The position numbers were made by a program, and so were the translations under genes. Below, one piece after another: positions 12,557-20,468 of a stretch of 64,000 bases of DNA. The notes beneath the pieces were generated by a model that worked only from the letters and a program-made list of their open reading frames with translations, searched no databases and was not told where the DNA came from. Position 1 is the stretch's first letter, and the number at the start of each line of letters is the position of its first letter. This DNA comes from Streptomyces sp. DH41 (GTDB lineage Bacteria > Actinomycetota > Actinomycetes > Streptomycetales > Streptomycetaceae): contig NZ_JARVKY010000006.1 of the NCBI RefSeq assembly GCF_029813785.1, forward strand, positions 124,001 through 188,000. Reading direction: 5' to 3'.

Positions 12557-13396
12557 GTGACGGCGACGGCGTACCGCGGCGGACGACTGCTGGCCATCAG
12601 CGACCTGCACGTCGGCCACGCCGGCAACCGTGCCCTGGTCGAGCGGATGGCACCGGAGACGGACGAGGACTGGCTGCTGGTGGCCGGCGACGTGGCGGAG
12701 ACCGTCACCGACATCCACTGGTGCCTGAAGACCCTCGCGGGCCGCTTCCGCAAGGTCGTCTGGACGCCCGGCAACCACGAGCTGTGGACCCATCCGAGCG
12801 ACACCGTCACCCTGCGCGGCGCCGCCCGCTACGAGCACCTGGTCGAGCTCTGCCGCGAGCTGGGCGTCACCACACCCGAGGACCCCTACCCGGTCTGGCA
12901 CGGGCCGGACGGCCCGGTGGTCGTGGCGCCGCTGTTCCTGCTCTACGACTACTCGTTCCTGCCCGCCGGTTGCGCCACCAAGGACGAGGGGCTCGCCTAC
13001 GCGCGCGGCACCGGCGTCCTGTGCAACGACGAGAGCCTGCTGCACCCCGATCCCTATCCCAGCCGCGAGGCGTGGTGCCGGGCCCGTGTCGCCGAGACCG
13101 AGCGCCGGCTCGCCGGGCTTCCCGACGGGACGCCGGTCGTCCTGGTCAACCACTATCCGCTGCACCGGCACCCGACGGAGGTGCTGTGGTACCCGGAGTT
13201 CGCCATGTGGTGCGGCACCCGGCTGACCGACGACTGGCACCGCAGGTTCCGCACGGCCGCGGTGGTGTACGGCCACCTCCACATCCCGCGGACCACCCAC
13301 CACGAGGGCGTCCGCTTCGAGGAGGTGTCCGTGGGCTATCCCCGCGAGTGGCGCAGGCGGCAGAGCCCCCCGGGCAGGCCCCGCAGGATCCTGTGA
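12557..13396 (+). CDS. Metallophosphoesterase, PptH-like (putative 4'-phosphopantetheinyl hydrolase)
   Basis: A 279-residue calcineurin-like phosphoesterase with all metal motifs: ISDLHVGH (D and H), AGDVAE, TPGNHELW, VNHYPLH and VYGHLHIP. Family blocks LLYDYSFLPAG and EEVSVGYPREWRRR are, from memory, those of mycobacterial PptH (Rv2795c), which removes phosphopantetheine from carrier proteins. The function is therefore inferred as recycling or silencing of holo-ACP. GTG start 6-7 bases after GGGGAGGGG. It sits beside a thioesterase gene, and two PPTase genes lie elsewhere in the window. It could instead act on another phosphodiester. Confidence 0.75.
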   Translation: MTATAYRGGRLLAISDLHVGHAGNRALVERMAPETDEDWLLVAGDVAETVTDIHWCLKTLAGRFRKVVWTPGNHELWTHPSDTVTLRGAARYEHLVELCRELGVTTPEDPYPVWHGPDGPVVVAPLFLLYDYSFLPAGCATKDEGLAYARGTGVLCNDESLLHPDPYPSREAWCRARVAETERRLAGLPDGTPVVLVNHYPLHRHPTEVLWYPEFAMWCGTRLTDDWHRRFRTAAVVYGHLHIPRTTHHEGVRFEEVSVGYPREWRRRQSPPGRPRRIL

Positions 13397-13480
13397 CCGG
13401 TCGGACGGGTGGACGGGTGGACGGGCTGACCGGTGGACGGGCTGACCGGTGGACGGGTGGACGGGTGGACGGGCTGACCG
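13396..13480. repeat. GGACGGGT/GCTGACC minisatellite between convergent genes
   Basis: About 85 bp made of alternating 8-bp GGACGGGT units and 8-bp GCTGACCG units, forming an imperfect 16-bp array. It lies between the stop of the phosphoesterase gene and the convergent LuxR gene. No coding role is apparent. Confidence 0.85.
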
Positions 13481-13486
13481 CGGTCC

Positions 13487-14806
13487 TCAGGAGGCCTTCG
13501 CGCCCTCGGGGGCCGCGCTCGGCACCCGGCTCCACGCCCGCGTCAGTTCCACGCGCGAGGCCACGTCCATCTTCCGGAAGATCTTCTTCAGGTGGAAGGC
13601 CACGGTGTGACCGGAGATGAAGAGACGATCCCCGACCTGGGAGTTGGTGAATCCCTGGCTCACCAGCTCGGCCACGGCGGCCTCGGTGTTGGTGAGCGTG
13701 CCCGTGTTCACGCCGTACTGGCCGGCGTACTGCGGATAGCGGCCCCGCCGCACCCCGAGCGAACGCAGCCGACTCACGACCCTGCGGGCGTCGCGCGGCG
13801 CCGCGGCGTTCGCGTAACCGTCCGCCGCCGATTCGAAGGCCTCGACCGCGCACCGGCGTTCGGCGGGCCGCGCGGCGAAGAGCTTCCCCGCGTCCTCACC
13901 GGCGGACGCGGCGGCCCACGGGTCCAGATGCGAGGCGGCCGCCGCGAGCACCTCGTGCGCATCGCCTTCCAGCAGTCCGGCGGCGTGCGTCGCGGCGGCG
14001 CCCACGGAACGCAGCCCGGGGTTGCGCACCGCGAGCGCACGGGACTTGGAGACCACCCGCCGGGCGAGCACCTCGTCGTCCAGCTTGCGGGTGGCCCTGA
14101 CGAGCCAGGCGGCAGCGGTGGGCTGCGACGTCAGCAGCTCCAGGAGCAACCGGTCGTCCGTGACGATGCCCACGACGAGCTGGGCCGCCCGCGCCGGGCC
14201 GCCCTGCACTTCGAGGAGCTGGGCCGCGACCCAGGCGCACTGGCTCGGCCCGTGCGCGGTCCGGCCGAGCAGAGCGCAGTCCCGCAGCTGGTCGGCGAAC
14301 TCCGCGCTCACGCTCATGTCGCCCTGCCGGAGGGCGCCGAGCACTGTCACGGTGTGCGCGTCGGGCAGGAACCCGTGGAGGCCGGCCCGCTGCGCCCGGT
14401 CGGCGCCCCTGCCGGCGAGATCGACGGCGGTGCCGACGTCCCCTCCGGCGAACGCGAGGTCCGCCGCACAGAGCAGAGAGGCGACGTGGAGAGGGCCGCC
14501 CGCCTCCGCCCGTGCCGCGGTCAGCTCCTCCACTTCGGCCAGGACCCGCGCCGCGGACGCCAGACGGCGCACCCGGACCAGCAGCGCCGCGTGCCAGGTT
14601 TTTGCCAATGCCTTGCAATTCCCCGTGCAATCGGGTTCTGCTTGACCAGCGGCCTTTGCCAAGCGAATACCTTCCTCCAAATCTCCGCGGGACCAGGCGG
14701 CAAAAGAGGAATCGGACAGGCCGGAGGCTTCGCCGGAGCCGTTCCGGCAGACACGTGGGACGGAGAGAACGGGGGGCAGCCGCAGGCGAAACGGAGAATC
14801 GAGCAT
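13487..14806 (-). CDS. LuxR-family regulator with C-terminal GerE-type HTH
   Basis: A 439-residue protein with a helix-turn-helix at about 365-425 (LTNTEAAVAELVSQGFTNSQ ... HTVAFHLKKIFRKM). The N-terminal 350 residues are Ala-rich helical repeats resembling the C-terminal half of LAL regulators, but no Walker A motif is present, so it is not a full MalT/LAL ATPase. Such proteins act as pathway activators in ansamycin clusters. The ATG at 14806 has GGAG at correct spacing. It diverges from the dehydroquinase gene. Confidence 0.8.
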   Translation of the reverse strand: MLDSPFRLRLPPVLSVPRVCRNGSGEASGLSDSSFAAWSRGDLEEGIRLAKAAGQAEPDCTGNCKALAKTWHAALLVRVRRLASAARVLAEVEELTAARAEAGGPLHVASLLCAADLAFAGGDVGTAVDLAGRGADRAQRAGLHGFLPDAHTVTVLGALRQGDMSVSAEFADQLRDCALLGRTAHGPSQCAWVAAQLLEVQGGPARAAQLVVGIVTDDRLLLELLTSQPTAAAWLVRATRKLDDEVLARRVVSKSRALAVRNPGLRSVGAAATHAAGLLEGDAHEVLAAAASHLDPWAAASAGEDAGKLFAARPAERRCAVEAFESAADGYANAAAPRDARRVVSRLRSLGVRRGRYPQYAGQYGVNTGTLTNTEAAVAELVSQGFTNSQVGDRLFISGHTVAFHLKKIFRKMDVASRVELTRAWSRVPSAAPEGAKAS

Positions 14807-15092
14807 CACATCTCCAGTCGTGGGGTCCGTGCCGTCCGAGTGGGGGGCCCGTGCGCGGACCAGGGTAGGGCGGCGGTGCGGCGGCGACGGCACGAGCCGA
14901 CGCGGCGTGTAGACGGCCTCGACACGCGTACGAGCGGTTCTTGAGCGGCCCGGCCGGGCGGGGCAGGGCGGCCCGGCAGGGCGGACTATCAGCTCTGGGA
15001 GTGGTGCGCCCGCGCGTGCGGCGACAGCATGGAGGGAATGCGGACTTTGCGGCCGCGACCAGCGGGCGAATACGAATACAGAGGTGGCCTCC
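14807..15092. promoter_or_regulatory. Divergent intergenic region, LuxR regulator / dehydroquinase
   Basis: A 286-bp gap between divergent starts, with GC-rich CGGCCCGG-type runs near 14945-14985. It should contain both promoters. No clear operator was identified. Confidence 0.35.
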
Positions 15093-15536
15093 TTGAGTAC
15101 CGTGCTTCTCTTGAACGGTCCGAATCTGGGAATTCTCGGCCGCCGGGAGCCGGAGATCTACGGCACGGACACCCTCGCCGACATCGAGGCGGCGGTCGCC
15201 GACGAACTGAGCGACCGGGGCTGGAAGGTGCTGGCCGTCCAGCACGACTCGGAAGGCGACCTCGTCGGCGCCGTTCACCGGCACAGCGACAGCACCGTGG
15301 GCGCCATCGTCAACCCCGGCGCCCTGATGATCGCCGGCTGGAGTCTCCGTGACGCCCTCGCCAGTTACGCGCCCCCGTGGATCGAGGTGCACCTCAGCAA
15401 CGTGTGGGCCAGGGAACAGTTCCGGCACGAGTCGGTGATCGCGCCGCTGGCCAGCGGTGTCGTGGTCGGCCTCGGAGCCTTCGGCTACCGCCTGGCCGCC
15501 CGGGCACTGACACATCTGGCGCCGGACCCGCTCTGA
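15093..15536 (+). CDS. rifJ: Type II 3-dehydroquinate dehydratase (aminoDHQ dehydratase)
   Basis: About 147 residues, the normal size of type II dehydroquinases. Signature features are LLNGPNLGILGRREPEIYG (catalytic Tyr and Arg region), IVNPGAL (Asn) and IEVHLSN (His). In the AHBA pathway it dehydrates aminoDHQ to aminodehydroshikimate. The TTG at 15093 lies five bases from GAGGTGG; a GTG at 15084 is in frame but has no ribosome site. It is separated from the main AHBA operon by about 7 kb, as in other ansamycin clusters where rifJ is detached. Confidence 0.9.
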   Translation: MSTVLLLNGPNLGILGRREPEIYGTDTLADIEAAVADELSDRGWKVLAVQHDSEGDLVGAVHRHSDSTVGAIVNPGALMIAGWSLRDALASYAPPWIEVHLSNVWAREQFRHESVIAPLASGVVVGLGAFGYRLAARALTHLAPDPL

Positions 15537-15633
15537 CCCCGGGACCGCTGAAACGTTCTCACCGGTTCCGGCCGATCGACGGCCAGGGCGAAGGCGAGGA
15601 GGCCCGGGTCGGGGGAGCCGCCGCCGTGCCGGC

Positions 15634-16071
15634 TCAGAGAGAGGCGGCCGCGGACGAAAGCGGCGTGGTGTTCCGGGGCGTAGCCGATCCGTCCGCGGCG
15701 GGGGCCGGGTGCGGCAGGGTCTCGCGGTGGGCCCGGGCCACGGCCACCATGCTGTCGAGGGTGTCCCGAGCCCGCAGGAGGTCGTCGATCTGCGCCGTGA
15801 TGCGCGCGCGTTCGCGGGCCATGCGCTCCAGCGTGGCGTCGGAGTTGTGCTTGCTCGGGGCGTCGCGGCACGGCATGAGTTCGGCGATGGTGCCGCTGGA
15901 GAGATTGGCCGCGTACAGCCCCTGGATGAAGCGGACCCGGTCCACGTCGTGTTCCGTGTACCGCCGTTGCCCGCTCGGCGTGCGGGTGCTGGTGAGCAGG
16001 CCCCGCTGCTCGTAGTAGCGCAATGACCGCACACTCACTCCCGCGCGTGCCGCGAGTTCCCCGATCCGCAT
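15634..16071 (-). CDS. MerR-family transcriptional regulator
   Basis: A 145-residue regulator. The winged-helix N-terminus (MRIGELAARAGVSVRSLRYY ... RRYTEHDVDRVRFIQ) is clear, followed by a long dimerisation helix with ARITAQIDDLLRARDTLD. The Ser/Ala-rich tail shows no ligand-binding domain. The paired cysteines of metal-sensing MerR proteins are absent (a single Cys in PCRD). Target unknown. Confidence 0.85.
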   Translation of the reverse strand: MRIGELAARAGVSVRSLRYYEQRGLLTSTRTPSGQRRYTEHDVDRVRFIQGLYAANLSSGTIAELMPCRDAPSKHNSDATLERMARERARITAQIDDLLRARDTLDSMVAVARAHRETLPHPAPAADGSATPRNTTPLSSAAASL

Positions 16072-16225
16072 GACCGCCCTCCCTCGGTGTCTTTCCTCGG
16101 TGCCCTCCCGTTTGTCTCTGACACCGGCGTCAGGTTTCAGCGTACCCGTGCGCTTCGGCAGCCGGAACGACCGTCTCACCCCGGCGCCAGGCCTCGCGAG
16201 CCCGGCACGACCCGGACGAGAGGCC

Positions 16226-17659
16226 CTAGAGACACGAGCGGAGTCGTGCCTCCCCCGCGGCGAGCAGCCCGATGCCCGGGTAGTACTTGCGCTGCTGGGA
16301 GAGAACCATCGCCTTGGGCGACGCCAGGCCCACGGTCTCGCGGATCCTCGCGGCCAGCGCGCGCGACGAGACCGGGTGGACGCCCTCCGCCCGGCACCAG
16401 GCGCGGTACGCCGCGTGGAGCCGGGTCTGCTCGGCCCGCAGCGCGGGGTCGAGGGCGCACGCCTCCGAGACGAAGCGTCCGGTGTGGTCCTCGGTCTCCG
16501 CGTACGCGGCGGTGGCGACCCGTACCCGCCCCGGGCCGGTGAGGTCCTTCTCGCCGCCCAGGTAGCGCCGGGCACCCACGATCAGCCAGTCGAGGATTCC
16601 GGGGCCCTCCTCGCCCACCAGGACGTCGGCGAGGTTGTCGATCCTCCTGTCGTCGGGGACGACGCGTTCGAAGGGGATCAGGCGCATGCGGCGCCAGAAG
16701 GCGAAGCCGCCGGTGTCGACCTCCGGGCGGTGGTTGCCCAGCAGCCAGAGCTTGTGCGTCGGCGCGAAGCTGAAGAAGTCCTGCCGCATCCGGCGGGCCT
16801 TGATCCGGTCACCGCCGGTCAGCAGCTTGACGCGGGCCTCGTCGAACTTGTCACCGGGCCGGACCTCGCCGCACACGATCACCCGGCGCCCGTGCAGCTC
16901 CGCGAGATCCGCGGGATGCCCCGCGTAGGGACGCGCCATCAAGAACCCCGGGGGAGCGGCGTCCGCGTAGTCCCCGAGGAGCTTGAGCAGGACGTCGAGG
17001 AGCACCGACTTGCCGTTCTTGCCGGGACCGAACAGGAAGGGCAGCACCTGAGCGCCCACGTCACCGGTGACCGAGTAACCGAGCAGCAGCTGGAGGAAGC
17101 CGATCGTCTCGGCGCCGGCGTCGTCGTCGCCGAAGGTGTCGGCGAGGAACCCGTCCCAGCGCGGCGTCGCCATCGGCCGCGGTGCGAGAGAGGTGCAGCG
17201 GGAGTGGAGGTCCGCCTCGGGGTCGGGGGCGCGCAGGGCGCCGGTGCGCAGGTCGACGATGCCGTCCGGGGTGCACAGCGCGTACGGGTCGCAGTCCAGG
17301 CGCGCCGCGTTGAGCACCATGCCCGGGGCCGATCCGGCCTGGGCGAGCATGGCGTTGATGCCGGTGGTCGACAGGGTCCGGCACCGGTGCCGGCGCAGTG
17401 CGTCGTCGGAGTACCGGCCACGGGGATCTGACAGGGAGAGGCACTCCGCGAGGTCGCCGGCCGCCCACAGCACCGTGTCGTCCTCGTCGGGCTGCCAATG
17501 GGTGCCCGACCAGCGGTACCAGCCCAGGCCGGGGACGTGCCGGTAGCTGCCGGCGTACAGCCTCACGAACAACTCGGCGGAGCCGCGGTCGGTCAGGCTG
17601 TCGGGGAGCAGTCCCCGCGCCGGGGCCGACCCGGGAGCGGTGACCGGTATGCCGCTCAT
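16226..17659 (-). CDS. Phage/plasmid P4-D5 family helicase-primase-like protein
   Basis: About 477 residues. The superfamily 3 helicase Walker A is FGPGKNGKSVLL, followed by VIVCGEV (Walker B-like) and LWLLGNHRP (sensor motif). The N-terminal half matches the D5_N-type region; no archaeo-eukaryotic primase catalytic motif was seen, so it looks like the helicase part only. This family belongs to replication modules of plasmids, phages and integrative elements, so it is out of place in a biosynthetic cluster. Start at the ATG at 17659. It may be a relic of the element that brought flanking DNA together. Confidence 0.8.
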   Translation of the reverse strand: MSGIPVTAPGSAPARGLLPDSLTDRGSAELFVRLYAGSYRHVPGLGWYRWSGTHWQPDEDDTVLWAAGDLAECLSLSDPRGRYSDDALRRHRCRTLSTTGINAMLAQAGSAPGMVLNAARLDCDPYALCTPDGIVDLRTGALRAPDPEADLHSRCTSLAPRPMATPRWDGFLADTFGDDDAGAETIGFLQLLLGYSVTGDVGAQVLPFLFGPGKNGKSVLLDVLLKLLGDYADAAPPGFLMARPYAGHPADLAELHGRRVIVCGEVRPGDKFDEARVKLLTGGDRIKARRMRQDFFSFAPTHKLWLLGNHRPEVDTGGFAFWRRMRLIPFERVVPDDRRIDNLADVLVGEEGPGILDWLIVGARRYLGGEKDLTGPGRVRVATAAYAETEDHTGRFVSEACALDPALRAEQTRLHAAYRAWCRAEGVHPVSSRALAARIRETVGLASPKAMVLSQQRKYYPGIGLLAAGEARLRSCL

Positions 17660-17694
17660 GCGCGCCCGCACCCGAGTGCCCCGGTCACGGCGGG

Positions 17695-17787
17695 CAGCGA
17701 CCGAAGCGACTCGGCTTCCCATAAGTGGCGCCGAGCGCGGGGCCCACGCGCCGTCACGTGCCGGAAGTCAGGTCGCTTCGGTCGCTG
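17695..17787. repeat. 16-bp perfect inverted repeat with 61-bp spacer
   Basis: CAGCGACCGAAGCGAC at 17695-17710 is matched by its exact reverse complement at 17772-17787. The pair lies within 130 bp upstream of the helicase-primase start. It could be an operator, a replication origin element or element ends. Confidence 0.7.
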
Positions 17788-17906
17788 ATCCCGCCACGCG
17801 AGCGCCGGACCCGCCCCGGTGAAGGCCAAGGCCGAGATGACCCAGGACATGCACTGCTCCCCCCGCAGCGATCACGTACCCGTCGGGCGACAGGTCCGCG
17901 ACAAAT

Positions 17907-17932
17907 AAGATACGTACCCTCCGGTTTTATTC
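17907..17932. promoter_or_regulatory. ARE-like gamma-butyrolactone receptor operator (site 1)
   Basis: The core AGATACGTACCCTCCGGTTT followed by TATTC closely matches the butyrolactone autoregulatory elements of the BarA/ArpA/ScbR family. It has the same AGATAC-TACC-CCGGTTT core as the site upstream of the afsA-like gene. Confidence 0.7.
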
Positions 17933-18131
17933 GCAAGTAGTGCCGGAGCCGCCCCTGAGCCGGTGCTCACCGGCCCGGCCGAAGTCCCGTCCCGAGCGGG
18001 CCGTGGTCCGGATCGGGTCTCGATCCGCTCCGGCGGCCGGAGCCGTTCTGTCCTCGAGCGCGCCCATCGGCTTCCCCGTTTCCTGTCAGCGGCCGTACGG
18101 CTGGTGGCGGTGGGGTCAGGATAGCTCGTTG

Positions 18132-18155
18132 AAAAAACCGGCGGCCCGGTTTATT
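18132..18155. promoter_or_regulatory. ARE-like operator upstream of HAD-like gene (site 2)
   Basis: Perfect palindrome AAACCG-GCGGCC-CGGTTT at 18135-18152 in an A/T-rich context, about 72 bp before the HAD-like start codon. It has the same half-sites and 6-bp spacing as the site at 22061. Confidence 0.7.
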
Positions 18156-18224
18156 GTCGCCGTACGTCATCCCTCAGTCTCCGCACGCGATCACCGTGCG
18201 AGCTCGACACACTAGGCGGTTCGC

Positions 18225-18944
18225 ATGCCCTTCCGGCAGGTTCGTCTGATCGCGGTGAACATCGACGGTGTGCTGCTGAACGACACCTTCAGTCCGGTCA
18301 TCCACCGCTTCGTGGTCCGCCGGGGAGGTGCCTACACCGCCGAGATCGAGCGGGCGGTGCTGTCCCAGACCCAGCTGCGGGCCGCGGAGGCGCTGGGCGT
18401 GCCGGGTACGGCCGCGGAGGTCGTCGCGGAGTACTTCGAGGAGCGTGAGGAGTACCTCAGGACGCATCCGGTGCGGCTCCAGGAGGGCGCGGGCCGGCTG
18501 CTGGAACGGCTGCGTTCCACCGGCGCCTCACTGGTCTGCTACGGGGGCCTCGGGCGAGCCCACTTCGACCGTCATCTGGCGCCGTTCGCCGGGTACTTCG
18601 ACGGTCCCGGCTATGTGTGCACCGACACGTTCCGGCCCGGCGTACGGGAGATCGCCGAGGACGTCTTCGGGCTCGGCTGCGACCGGGCGCTCTTCATCGA
18701 CGACGTGGCGCGCGTGGCCGAGGTCGCCCAGGACCTCGGGGCCGCGTTCATCGGGCACCCGAGCGCCTTCGAGCACAGCTTCCAGCGGAGGTTCATGCGC
18801 GAGGCCGGGGTGCGGCACATCGTCGCCTCCCTCGACGGGATAGACGAGCGGCTGCTCGGCACCGTCGAGGCCGAGGCGGCCGGCGGGCGGGCGCGGCCCC
18901 GGGCGGTTTCGCGCACCGGGGCGCGCGTCTCCGTGATGGCCTGA
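18225..18944 (+). CDS. HAD-superfamily protein with substituted nucleophile
   Basis: A 239-residue HAD-fold protein. Motif I reads VNIDGVLLND, with Asn12 where the catalytic nucleophile Asp is expected; the second Asp (D14) is kept. Motif IV-like LFIDDVA and a middle CYGGLG segment are present, but the motif III Lys is not obvious. Phosphatase activity is therefore doubtful. A HAD-family step is plausible in butyrolactone synthesis, and the gene lies in the AfsA/receptor island with two ARE-like operators upstream, so a regulatory or signal-related role is possible. ATG start with only a weak AGGCGG ribosome site. Confidence 0.7.
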   Translation: MPFRQVRLIAVNIDGVLLNDTFSPVIHRFVVRRGGAYTAEIERAVLSQTQLRAAEALGVPGTAAEVVAEYFEEREEYLRTHPVRLQEGAGRLLERLRSTGASLVCYGGLGRAHFDRHLAPFAGYFDGPGYVCTDTFRPGVREIAEDVFGLGCDRALFIDDVARVAEVAQDLGAAFIGHPSAFEHSFQRRFMREAGVRHIVASLDGIDERLLGTVEAEAAGGRARPRAVSRTGARVSVMA

Positions 18945-19299
18945 CCGCGAAGAGGGCGTCCTGGACGCGACGAGCCACGAAGAGGATGTCCTGACTGCGC
19001 GGAAGTGGCTGGAAAACGAAGCGGAAACCACTGCTCCGGACTTCTTCGTCCGCCGTGCCGTTTCCGCCGGACGGGGCGGGGTATCGCCGCTCCGGTGACC
19101 CCTCGCCTCCTTGTCACCAGCGGTGTTCGGGCCTCACGGTCGAAGGGGGCGGACCGCGACCGCCTGTGAGGGAATAAGGGAGGAACCGCCCGCAGCCCTT
19201 CAATCGGGCTTGGATGACGCTGTAAGGTACCTCCTAGACGGTTTTTTCTTCGCTGGTCCAGCCCGGCAGCGGAGTGCGGTTGAGCGGAGGGAACATCCA
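18945..19299. promoter_or_regulatory. Intergenic region with receptor promoter
   Basis: A 355-bp non-coding stretch before the first receptor gene, with an ARE-like operator near its right end. Otherwise no features were seen. Confidence 0.5.
19223..19250. promoter_or_regulatory. ARE-like operator upstream of receptor gene (site 3)
   Basis: AAGGTACCTCCTAGACGGTT followed by a T-run, about 50 bp before the receptor start. The TACC half and the TAGACGGTTT half fit the family of sites found here. The position suggests autorepression of the receptor. Confidence 0.65.
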
Positions 19300-19947
19300 G
19301 TGGCCCAGCAAGAACGAGCGGTCCAGACCCGTCGTGCCGTGCTGGAGGCTGCCGCGACGGTCTTCGCGGAGCACGGCTACACCGCGGCGACGGTCGCGGA
19401 CATCCTCAAGACCGCAGGCGTCACCAAGGGGGCGCTCTACTTCCACTTCGACTCCAAGGAAGCGCTCGCCCAGGGCGTTCTGGAGATACAGGCCGACCTG
19501 CGGCTGCCCGAACAGGACATCAAGCTCCAGGAACTGGTGGACATCGCCATGACGGTGGCGCACCGGATGCTGCACGAGCCCGTCCTGCGGGCCGGCGCGC
19601 GGCTCTCGTCGGACCCCGTCGGCCGCAACCACTACGGAAGCGCCTGGCCGCTGTGGGTCGACGTGATGACCGGCATCATGACCCAGGCCCACCAGCGTGG
19701 CGAGACCCTGTCGCACGTGGTGCCGCGTGAGGTCGCCGAGATGGTGGTCAGCGCGTTCCACGGGGTCCAGCTCTACTCACAGCTCGAGAGCGAGCTGGAG
19801 GACGTCGAGCGCCGGGTGTCGGTTCTGCTCCAGCATCTGATGCCCTCCGTCGCCTCGCCCGCCGTCCTGATGCGCCTGGACGTCGCTCCGGACCGAGGGG
19901 CCCGTGTGGTCCAGGAGATCAGGGGGCTGGCTTCCGCCTCGGCCTGA
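19300..19947 (+). CDS. Gamma-butyrolactone receptor, TetR family (ArpA/ScbR-like)
   Basis: A 215-residue TetR repressor. The DNA-binding HTH spans about 27-50 (VADILKTAGVTKGALYFHF), typical of butyrolactone receptors. The ligand-pocket tryptophans W116 and W119 (AWPLWVD) are present, W119 matching the residue essential in ArpA. The GTG start at 19300 follows GGAGGG. An ARE-like site immediately upstream suggests autoregulation, and the AfsA-type synthase gene lies 520 bp downstream on the opposite strand. Confidence 0.9.
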   Translation: MAQQERAVQTRRAVLEAAATVFAEHGYTAATVADILKTAGVTKGALYFHFDSKEALAQGVLEIQADLRLPEQDIKLQELVDIAMTVAHRMLHEPVLRAGARLSSDPVGRNHYGSAWPLWVDVMTGIMTQAHQRGETLSHVVPREVAEMVVSAFHGVQLYSQLESELEDVERRVSVLLQHLMPSVASPAVLMRLDVAPDRGARVVQEIRGLASASA

Positions 19948-20468
19948 CGGTCCGTCAGCAGGCGAAGGCTCGAGGTCCGGCGGTTCGTCAGCAGGCGAAG
20001 GCTCATGGCCCGGCGGTTCGTGTTTGTGCCATCCCGCCGCGGCCGGCCGGCGCACCGCGGTCTGCCCTCGACCGGCTCCGCCGACCCGCGGGGCGACCCG
20101 GTCGCACCCCGCCCGGGGATCCATCATCGCACCACAGTTCGATCGGCGGGCCGCTGCTGTGGCCCGCCGACGAGCCGTGGCCGCACCGCCACGTCCCGCA
20201 CCCGTGAGCGTCCGAGCCGCTGAAGGCGGTTCGGACGCGACGGCGACGCCGGGCGAGAGTGACGACGCACCCGGTGGGCGATCCCCGCGTCACCCGCCCC
20301 GCACACGCCGGAGGAGACAGCGCTCCCGGGGCAGAACGAACAGCGGCCCCACAACTGCCCGGCGGCGCCGGAGCGTCCCCGCGCCGAGTTGACGCGGCAG
20401 CCGACCGCACAGGCCCCTTCACGCGCTGGGCCATGTGCCGGCCGGCCGGCGTCGGTGAGCGGCTGGGC
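19948..20468. other. Intergenic region between convergent receptor and afsA-like genes
   Basis: 521 bp without a credible gene; the open frames here have Arg/Pro-rich compositions typical of non-coding high-GC DNA. The only structure seen is a 33-bp tandem duplication at its left end. Confidence 0.6.
19953..20018. repeat. 33-bp tandem duplication
   Basis: Two adjacent 33-bp copies beginning CGTCAGCAGGCGAAGGCT and ending CGGCGGTT differ at three positions in the middle. The first copy starts 6 bp after the receptor stop codon. Confidence 0.9.

Larger units (their letters stand above)
17660..18224. promoter_or_regulatory. 565-bp intergenic region upstream of HAD-like gene
   Basis: No gene was found here. 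The region contains the 16-bp inverted repeat near its left end and two ARE-like operators near its middle and right, and is A/T-richer around 17900-17940 and 18120-18160. It separates the divergently transcribed helicase-primase and HAD-like genes. Confidence 0.6.

Noticed and set aside
13396..13480. Possible CRISPR-like array
   Set aside because: Units are 8-16 bp and contiguous, with no spacers; it is a simple minisatellite.
17656..17850. Small minus-strand frame with a hydrophobic start, upstream of the helicase-primase
   Set aside because: The first 20 residues look like a membrane segment, but the rest is Arg-rich; it overlaps the 16-bp inverted repeat and lacks a ribosome site.
20003..20434. 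143-codon frame between the receptor and afsA-like genes
   Set aside because: Arg/Ser/Gly-rich without motifs, no good ribosome site; treated as non-coding.
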